From positions 1-33,443 of the forward strand of contig CAWGNN010000003.1 of NCBI GenBank assembly GCA_963824105.1: 33,443 nucleotides of DNA, read 5' to 3'. Below the pieces are notes generated by a model. That model saw nothing but the letters and a program-made list of their open reading frames with translations, was not told where the DNA came from and ran no database searches. Positions 28,405 through 33,443 of the stretch are shown here, piece by piece. Numbering within the stretch: the stretch's first letter is position 1; each line of letters begins with the position of its first letter. Origin of the DNA: CAWDVB01 sp963824105 (GTDB taxonomy: Bacteria > Actinomycetota > Actinomycetes > Propionibacteriales > Nocardioidaceae). The position numbers were made by a program, and so were the translations under genes.

Positions 28405-28992
28405 TCAGGTGATCCCGGCGTGATCGCAGAACAGGTCGACGGCCTCGTCCAGCAGGCGCTTCCACCGGTCCCCCCCGGGGTCGTTGGAGATCTGCTGGTC
28501 GGTGAGACCGGTCAGGATGGCCGTCCACAGGTCGGCGAGGCGCTCGTCGGTCACGCCGAGGTCGCGCAGTTGGCGCATCAGCCAGTCGAGGGCCTTGACG
28601 GCGACCGCATAGGACTCCACAGAGGGCTCGAAGCCGGGGATCACCCGTTGGAAGAGCAACTGGTACCGCGTCGGGTCGGTCGAGCAGAAGTCGAAGAAGA
28701 CGTGCGAGCCGGCTCGGAGGAGCTCGCGTCCGGCGAGCTCCTCGGGAATCGCCTCGAGGACGGTAAGGAGCGTCCGCTGACCCTCGGCATACATCGCGTC
28801 GTAGATCTCGTCCTTGGACCCGAAGTAGGAGTACAGGCTCGGCGCCTGCATCCCGACCCGGGCCGCCAGCTCGCGCAGGGAGAGGGCCGCCAGACCGTTC
28901 TCCCGGCAGATGTCCCAGGCTGCGGCGAGGATCGTGGCGCGTGACTCCTGACGGCGCTGGGCCACGCGTCCCTCGGTTCGTTCTCCTAACAT
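28405..28992 (-). CDS. TetR/AcrR family transcriptional regulator
   Basis: A 195-residue repressor-type protein. The N-terminal helix-turn-helix (residues 18-65) reads ATILAAAWDICRENGLAALSLRELAARVGMQAPSLYSYFGSKDEIYDAM, with the usual LYSYFGSK recognition end. The C-terminal ligand domain (after 75) has the TetR_C_33-like region FFDFCSTDPTRYQLLFQR. ATG 28992 has no Shine-Dalgarno. A consensus -35 TTGACA (29023-29028) and -10 GAAACT (29000-29005) put the transcript start next to the ATG. Two copies of a 15-bp palindromic operator overlap this promoter and the start codon, a clear autoregulation signature. It lies after the ABC exporter genes and before the MDMPI gene. Confidence 0.92.
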   Translation of the reverse strand: MLGERTEGRVAQRRQESRATILAAAWDICRENGLAALSLRELAARVGMQAPSLYSYFGSKDEIYDAMYAEGQRTLLTVLEAIPEELAGRELLRAGSHVFFDFCSTDPTRYQLLFQRVIPGFEPSVESYAVAVKALDWLMRQLRDLGVTDERLADLWTAILTGLTDQQISNDPGGDRWKRLLDEAVDLFCDHAGIT

Positions 28993-28999
28993 GATTAGG
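28985..28999. promoter_or_regulatory. TetR operator copy 1 (over the start codon)
   Basis: CCTAACATGATTAGG lies within a wider perfect inverted repeat, CTCCTAA-N5-TTAGGAG (28983-29001). It covers the TetR ATG and the 3' edge of the -10. Confidence 0.7.
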
Positions 29000-29028
29000 A
29001 GTTTCTAACACCGTTAGGTTTGTGTCAA
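29000..29028 (-). promoter_or_regulatory. tetR promoter
   Basis: Perfect -35 TTGACA (29023-29028) and -10 GAAACT (29000-29005) with a 17-base spacer. The predicted start is one base before the TetR ATG. It lies over the end of the upstream ABC gene. Confidence 0.6.
29004..29018. promoter_or_regulatory. TetR operator copy 2 (in the promoter spacer)
   Basis: TCTAACACCGTTAGG aligns base for base with copy 1 at 11 of 15 positions. The inverted core is CTAAC-ACC-GTTAG. The centre is 19 bp from that of copy 1. It contains the stop codon of the upstream ABC gene. Confidence 0.65.
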
Positions 29029-30828
29029 GCCCCCGGGCCGAACCGTCTTGTGTTGGGCGGTCCAGGACGCGTAGAGACGCCCGTAGACCCCGCCCTCGGC
29101 AAGCAGTCCGGAATGAGTGCCGCGCTGGACGATGCGGCCCCCGTCGACCACGGCCACCTCGTCGGCCTGCTCCGCGGTCGACATCCGGTGCGCGATGGTC
29201 ACCGACGTACGTCCGGAGGTGAGCCGCTCCAGCGCCCGTGCGATGCGCACCTCCAGGCCGGGATCGACGGCGCTGGTGGCCTCGTCGAGGACCAAGAGGT
29301 CCGGGTCGGCGAGGTGGGCGCGGATCAACGAGACCAGCTGGCGTTCGCCGGCCGACAGCGACTCCCCCCGCTGGCCCACCCGGGTGTCGAGGCCGCGCGG
29401 CAGCGCCTGCAGCCAGTCGAGCAGCCCCAACTGCTCCGCGGCGGCCGTGATCGTCGCGTCATCGGCGTCGAGCAACCCATAGCGGGCGTTCTCCCGCAGC
29501 GTTGCGTCGAAAAGGAAGCCCTCCTGTGGCACGAGCACGACGTGGCGCCGCAGTGCGACACCGCGCACCCGCGGGAGCGGGATGTCGTCGATCCGCACCT
29601 GGCCGCTGACCGGGTCCATCAACCGGCAGAGCAGCTTGGCGATGGTCGTCTTCCCCGACCCGGTCTCCCCCACCACAGCGACCCGGCGCCCCGGCTCGAT
29701 CCGCAGCGAGACGTCGTCGACCACGATCGGCCCGCCGGGGTAGGCGTAGGAGACGTGGTCGAACTCGACCACCGCAGCTCCGTCGGGCAGGTCGACGCCT
29801 CCCGCACCCGGGTCGACCACGTCGGCAGGGGTGTCGATCAATCCGATCAGCCTCCGCCAGCCGGCGAAGGCGTTCTGCGCGTCAGTGAGCACCTGGGTCC
29901 CCATCTGGACCGGACCGACGAAGAGCTGGACCAGGAAGGCGAAGGCCAGGACCTTCCCGAACGTCAGCTGCCCGTCCACCCCGAGCAGCACGCCGATGCT
30001 GATCACACCGGCGTTGGCCAGCCCGGCGGAGATCCCGCCGAGGGAGAACGCCGAGGCGGTCAGCGCCTGGGCTCGGGTGGCGGCGTCCTGCTGCCGCTGG
30101 ACCGCGTCGTCGATGCGCCGCTGGGTGCGCGCCGCGACACCGTAGGACCGGACGACGCTCGCCCCGACGACCGGCTCGGAGATCGCGGCCAGGGTGGCGC
30201 CGATCTGCTGGCGCACCGTCGCGTAGCGCACCGACAGCCGGCGCTGGAAGAAGCGGAGGGTGAGGAAGAGCGGCAGGAAGCAGAGCCAGACCACCACGGT
30301 GAGCTGCCAGCTGTAGACCAGCATCACGGCCGTGGCGACCAGGACCTGGCCGACGCTGACGATCGCGATGACGCCACCGAAGACGAGGAACTCCGAGATC
30401 TGGTCGACGTCGTTGGTCACCCGGGCAACCAGCGAACCACGGCGCTCGGTGCTCTGGGTGAGCACCGACAGGTCGTGCACGTGCCGGAAAGCCTTGGTCC
30501 GCAGCGTCGCCAGCCCGCGCTCGGAGGCGCGGAAGAGTCGCGCCGTCATGTTGTACGACGAACCCGCGGCAACCAGGATCGCGAGCAGCCCGATCGCCAC
30601 GGCGAACCGGGTGAACACCTGGTCCGGCCCACCCGGTGCGTTGATCCCCTTGTCGAGGGTCTGCTGCACCGCGACCGGGACCACCACCCGCCCGATCGCG
30701 CCGACGAAGGCGAACACGACGGTCAACCGCAGACCGTCGACCAGCTCCGGCGACAACTCGACGCCGCGCCGCAGCACCCGCCAGGCCCCGACCTTCTGGC
30801 CGGACTCGATGGAGGTGAGCGCACTCAT
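29014..30828 (-). CDS. ABC exporter half-transporter, subunit with canonical catalytic residues
   Basis: A 604-residue ABCB/MsbA-like half-transporter. Six membrane helices lie within residues 30-320 (exporter type I), with the coupling-helix region RRGSLVARVTNDVDQISEFL. The ATPase domain from about 352 has Walker A GETGSGKT (387-394), Q-loop Gln435 in VLVPQEGF, signature LSAGE (491-495, non-canonical), Walker B LLVLDEATS with catalytic Glu516, and H-loop His547 in TIAHR. It pairs with the next subunit: ATG 30828 overlaps that stop (ATGA) with a perfect GGAGGTGA upstream. The likely role is efflux of a drug, lipid or conjugate; the substrate is unknown. Its last codons overlap the tetR promoter. 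Confidence 0.92.
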   Translation of the reverse strand: MSALTSIESGQKVGAWRVLRRGVELSPELVDGLRLTVVFAFVGAIGRVVVPVAVQQTLDKGINAPGGPDQVFTRFAVAIGLLAILVAAGSSYNMTARLFRASERGLATLRTKAFRHVHDLSVLTQSTERRGSLVARVTNDVDQISEFLVFGGVIAIVSVGQVLVATAVMLVYSWQLTVVVWLCFLPLFLTLRFFQRRLSVRYATVRQQIGATLAAISEPVVGASVVRSYGVAARTQRRIDDAVQRQQDAATRAQALTASAFSLGGISAGLANAGVISIGVLLGVDGQLTFGKVLAFAFLVQLFVGPVQMGTQVLTDAQNAFAGWRRLIGLIDTPADVVDPGAGGVDLPDGAAVVEFDHVSYAYPGGPIVVDDVSLRIEPGRRVAVVGETGSGKTTIAKLLCRLMDPVSGQVRIDDIPLPRVRGVALRRHVVLVPQEGFLFDATLRENARYGLLDADDATITAAAEQLGLLDWLQALPRGLDTRVGQRGESLSAGERQLVSLIRAHLADPDLLVLDEATSAVDPGLEVRIARALERLTSGRTSVTIAHRMSTAEQADEVAVVDGGRIVQRGTHSGLLAEGGVYGRLYASWTAQHKTVRPGGLTQT

Positions 30829-32582
30829 GCGGTCACCTCCTCGTAGGCGTTGACCAGGGCCGCGTAGGCCGGCTGCCGGACGAGCAGCTCCTCGTGCGTG
30901 CCCTGGTCGCGGACCACCCCGTCGACCAGGAAGATCACCTCGTCGGCAAGCGTGATCGTCGCCTTACGGTTCGCCACCACGATCACCGTGCAGTCACCGA
31001 GCCGCTCCCGCAGCCGAGCGAGGATCCGGGCCTCGACCTCCGGGTCGACCGCCGACGTCGCGTCGTCCATCACGAGCAGCCGCGGGTTGCGTAGCAGGGC
31101 CCTCGCCAGCGAGATCCGCTGCCGCTGCCCACCCGACAGGCTGGTGCCCCGCTCGCCGAGGTGGGCGTCGAGCCCGTCGGGCAGCGCCCGCACGAAGTCG
31201 GCGGCCTGCGCGTCCTCCAGCGCCTGCCAGATCTCCTGGTCGGAGAGGTCCGCGCCGAGCCCGACGTTGCCCCGCACGGTGTCGTCGAAGAGGAACGCCT
31301 GCTGCTGCACCAGCACGGCATGCGAGGGCAGCACCCCCTCGGCCAGGTCGCGCACGTCGACCCCGTCGACCAGCACCTGCCCGGAGTCCGGGTCGACCAG
31401 TCGCAGCGCCAGGTCGGTCAGCGTGCTCTTGCCCGACGCGGTGGGCCCGACGACGGCCACGGTGGAGCCGGGCCGGACGGTGAGAGACAGGCCGCGGATC
31501 ACCGGCTCACCCGGCAGATAGGAGAAGTACAGGTCCGAGATCGTCAGCGACGCCGGGCCACCCCCAGAGAGTCCCGCGGTGCCGTACGACGCGGTCACGC
31601 GCTCGTCCAGGACGGCCTTCACCCGGCCCCACCCGACGACGCTGCGCGGGAACGAACCGACCAGCCAGCCGATCGACCGGATCGGGAAGGCCACGATGCT
31701 GAGCAGGAAGGCGATCGTCACTACCTGCCCCGCCTCGGTCGCCCCCGACTCCACCCGCGCCACGCCGAGCAGGATCACGCCAAGAATCGTGAGGTTCGGC
31801 AGGGCCTCGATCATCGGGTCGAACCAGGCCCTGATCAGCCCGGCCCGGATGTTCGCGTCGCGCAGCGCCTGAGCCTGCACGGCGAAGCGTGCGGTCTCCT
31901 CGTCCTCACGGCCGAGGGTCTTGACCACCACCGCTCCGTCGAATGACTCGTGCGCCACCTCGCTCAGCTCGCCGCGCAGGGCCTGCGCCCTGATCATCCA
32001 GGGCGACTGCAGCCGTTGGAAGGTGACGTTGGCCAGCACCACCACAGGGAAGACAGCCAGTCCGGCCAAGCCCAGCACGACGTCGGTCGCCAGCATCTGC
32101 ACGACCGCGATCACCATCATCGCGACGGTCCCGACTGCCATCGGCAGCGGCGCGATCGGTGCCCACGCCGCCTCCACGTCCGACGCGGCGTTCGAAAGCA
32201 GCTCGCCGGTGGGATGCCGCTGGTGCCACTCCATGGGCAGGCGCAAGTACTGCCGGCTCACCTCTCTCCGGGAGTGGGCCTGCATGCGGTACTGCATCAT
32301 CCCGGCGCCGAGACGCCGCGCCACGATCGCGACCGCACGCACCAGAGCGACGCCGACGAACAGGGCGATCACCGCCACGATTCCGCCGGCACCGACGTGC
32401 CCGGTGTCGAACGCCGGCTGCACCACGTGGTTGGTCGCCCACCCCAGCACCCAGGCGTCGGCAAGCGTCAGCGCGCCGAACATGACCGACCCGACCGTGG
32501 AGATGGCGAAGACCCAGGGCTCGCGGCGGATCGCCACTCCCAGCACCCTGAACCCGTCCCGCAGGGTCCCGACGTCGGCCAC
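30825..32582 (-). CDS. ABC exporter half-transporter, subunit with degenerate catalytic residues
   Basis: A 585-residue partner of the preceding subunit. Six membrane helices precede residue 310, and the ATPase domain starts near 345. Walker A is GPTASGKS (379-386), the Q-loop lies in VLVQQQAFLF, and the signature is canonical LSGGQ (482-486). The catalytic Glu after Walker B is Asp (LLVMDDATS, Asp507), and the H-loop His is Asn (VANRK, Asn538). This is the pattern of heterodimeric exporters such as TM287/288 with one weak ATP site. GTG 32582 is chosen because AAGGGAG lies five bases upstream; GTG 32588 would touch that motif. Divergent from the TIGR03085 gene. Confidence 0.9.
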   Translation of the reverse strand: MADVGTLRDGFRVLGVAIRREPWVFAISTVGSVMFGALTLADAWVLGWATNHVVQPAFDTGHVGAGGIVAVIALFVGVALVRAVAIVARRLGAGMMQYRMQAHSRREVSRQYLRLPMEWHQRHPTGELLSNAASDVEAAWAPIAPLPMAVGTVAMMVIAVVQMLATDVVLGLAGLAVFPVVVLANVTFQRLQSPWMIRAQALRGELSEVAHESFDGAVVVKTLGREDEETARFAVQAQALRDANIRAGLIRAWFDPMIEALPNLTILGVILLGVARVESGATEAGQVVTIAFLLSIVAFPIRSIGWLVGSFPRSVVGWGRVKAVLDERVTASYGTAGLSGGGPASLTISDLYFSYLPGEPVIRGLSLTVRPGSTVAVVGPTASGKSTLTDLALRLVDPDSGQVLVDGVDVRDLAEGVLPSHAVLVQQQAFLFDDTVRGNVGLGADLSDQEIWQALEDAQAADFVRALPDGLDAHLGERGTSLSGGQRQRISLARALLRNPRLLVMDDATSAVDPEVEARILARLRERLGDCTVIVVANRKATITLADEVIFLVDGVVRDQGTHEELLVRQPAYAALVNAYEEVTA

Positions 32583-32622
32583 CAGCACTCCCTTCGCGAA
32601 CGTCTCGCTAACTGGTGCAGCC

Positions 32623-32628
32623 TACGAT
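32623..32628 (+). promoter_or_regulatory. -10 element placed for leaderless transcription of the TIGR03085 gene
   Basis: TACGAT ends exactly seven bases before ATG 32635. The start would fall on the A of ATG. No Shine-Dalgarno and only a poor -35. Confidence 0.5.
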
Positions 32629-32634
32629 CAAGAC

Positions 32635-33267
32635 ATGACCACCCTCGCGCAGGCGGAGCGAGCCGCAATCAGCGACCTGGCCGCCGAAGTCGGCCCGAAC
32701 GCCCCAACGCTGTGTGAGGGGTGGGACACCAGACACCTGATGGCCCATCTGATCCTTCGCGAGGGACACCCCTCCTCGTTGAGCCTCGCGATACCGGGCG
32801 GGTCCAAGCTGTCCGACTGGTTCACCCAGAAGTGGGCCGACAAGGACTACGCCGATCTGGTCTCGACGTTCCGCAAGGGTGCGCCGTTCTACTCCCCCAT
32901 GTCGATCTCGAAGGTGGACGCGCTGTTCAACGGTCTGGAGTTCTTCGTCCACCACGAGGACATCCGTCGCGCCCAACCCGACTGGGCGCCACGGGAGCTG
33001 CCCCTGAAGACCGAGAACGCGATCTGGCGGGCCCTCCGCTCCGCGGGCCGGATGATGCTCCGGAGCTTGGACTTCGGTGTGCTCGCCGCCCGCTCCGACA
33101 CTGGTGCGGCCACTGGCCTCAAGTCCGGCGAGCCCTCCGTCGTGATCCAAGGGCTGCCGAGCGAGATCGCGCTGTTCGTCTTCGGACGCCAGGCCCACGC
33201 AAGGGTCACCCTCGACGGCGATCCCGATCTGATCGCCAAGGCCAAGGGCCGAGATCTCGGGGTCTAA
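32635..33267 (+). CDS. TIGR03085 family metal-binding protein (DinB/MDMPI fold)
   Basis: A 210-residue protein of the actinobacterial TIGR03085 family, related to mycothiol-dependent isomerases. It opens MTTLAQAERAAISDLAAEVGPNAPTLCEGW. Likely metal ligands are His38 in TRHLMAHL and Glu102-x3-His106 in EFFVHHEDIRR, matching the His / Glu-x3-His triad of the fold. The C-terminal part (PSVVIQGLPSEIALFVFGRQAHARVTLDG) resembles the SCP2-like tail. Enzymatic activity is unknown; a mycothiol-dependent transferase is plausible. The ATG at 32635 has no Shine-Dalgarno and appears leaderless. The frame is open far upstream over the ABC gene, without similarity. Divergent from the ABC exporter operon. 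Confidence 0.87.
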   Translation: MTTLAQAERAAISDLAAEVGPNAPTLCEGWDTRHLMAHLILREGHPSSLSLAIPGGSKLSDWFTQKWADKDYADLVSTFRKGAPFYSPMSISKVDALFNGLEFFVHHEDIRRAQPDWAPRELPLKTENAIWRALRSAGRMMLRSLDFGVLAARSDTGAATGLKSGEPSVVIQGLPSEIALFVFGRQAHARVTLDGDPDLIAKAKGRDLGV

Positions 33268-33291
33268 GCACCTGGCTCGTCTGGTCGAGAG

Positions 33292-33312
33292 GATCGGATA
33301 TCCAATCCGATC
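33292..33312. terminator. 8-bp perfect hairpin after the TIGR03085 gene
   Basis: GATCGGAT and ATCCGATC flank the loop ATCCA, 24 bases after the stop. No T-tract follows, so it may be a terminator without a tail or an operator for a gene beyond the window. Confidence 0.45.
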
Positions 33313-33355
33313 ACGGCTCGATCTGTGCGGACGGAGTAGGGCCAGCAGCCGTTGT

Positions 33356-33397
33356 CTGGAGTCACAAGTCCCTCCTCTGTCGACTCACCGACTCCAG
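33356..33397. repeat. spaced inverted repeat near the window end
   Basis: CTGGAGTC (33356-33363) and GACTCCAG (33390-33397) form an 8-bp inverted repeat around 26 bases. No gene is visible in 33268-33443 on either strand. Confidence 0.35.
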
Positions 33398-33443
33398 GCA
33401 GGAGGTATCCGCTCAAGCCAACTGGGGCGACCTTCCGCCCAGA

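Overview
The window is high-GC DNA with dense, mostly overlapping genes, GTG and TTG starts, an ANTAR response regulator, a PolA without a working proofreading site, actinobacterial S1 and two proteins of the mycothiol-dependent isomerase/DinB fold. This points to an actinobacterium, most likely Propionibacteriales (Nocardioides or a close relative). From memory, the order rpsA, polA, ANTAR regulator, pyk, lgt, trpA, trpB, trpC, Trp-associated membrane protein, hisI follows the conserved actinobacterial order known from Mycobacterium tuberculosis (Rv1606 to Rv1630). Here it is interrupted by a liv transporter, gltBD, a VIT transporter, an SCO1 gene and others.

Layout. 1-7.3 kb: rpsA (cut by the window start), a SAM methyltransferase, a MOP-type flippase, polA and a divergent DUF554 membrane protein. 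7.3-12.2 kb: a complete branched-chain amino-acid type ABC importer transcribed leftwards (livK, 15-bp hairpin, livH, livM, livG, livF). 12.4-14.9 kb: the ANTAR regulator, a divergent tRNA with anticodon CAA, a 210-bp tract of composite repeats, and pyk. 14.9-21.8 kb: glutamate synthase gltB-gltD and a VIT-family transporter. 21.8-27.5 kb: hisI, Trp-associated membrane protein, HGxxPAAW protein, trpC, trpB, trpA, sco1, lgt, a tightly packed leftward run with many overlaps. 27.5-33.3 kb: an accessory block with a heterodimeric ABC exporter, a TetR regulator with a clear tandem operator, an MDMPI/DinB-fold protein, and a divergent TIGR03085-type protein.

How the genes fit together. Most are housekeeping: translation, DNA repair, glycolysis, nitrogen assimilation, Trp and His synthesis, lipoprotein maturation. 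Lgt would lipidate the LivK and SCO1 precursors encoded nearby. The accessory block at the right end could be a regulated detoxification/efflux unit, but its substrate is unknown.

Most notable: a short (73-nt, class I) tRNA carrying a leucine CAA anticodon; composite repeats starting exactly at its 3' end; two copies of a 15-bp TetR operator, one covering the TetR start codon and one inside its promoter; a series of genes with a -10 hexamer placed for leaderless transcription; a complementary degenerate/consensus pair of ATPase sites in the ABC exporter; and no trpE at its usual place. I saw no CRISPR array, insertion sequence, prophage gene or clear pseudogene.
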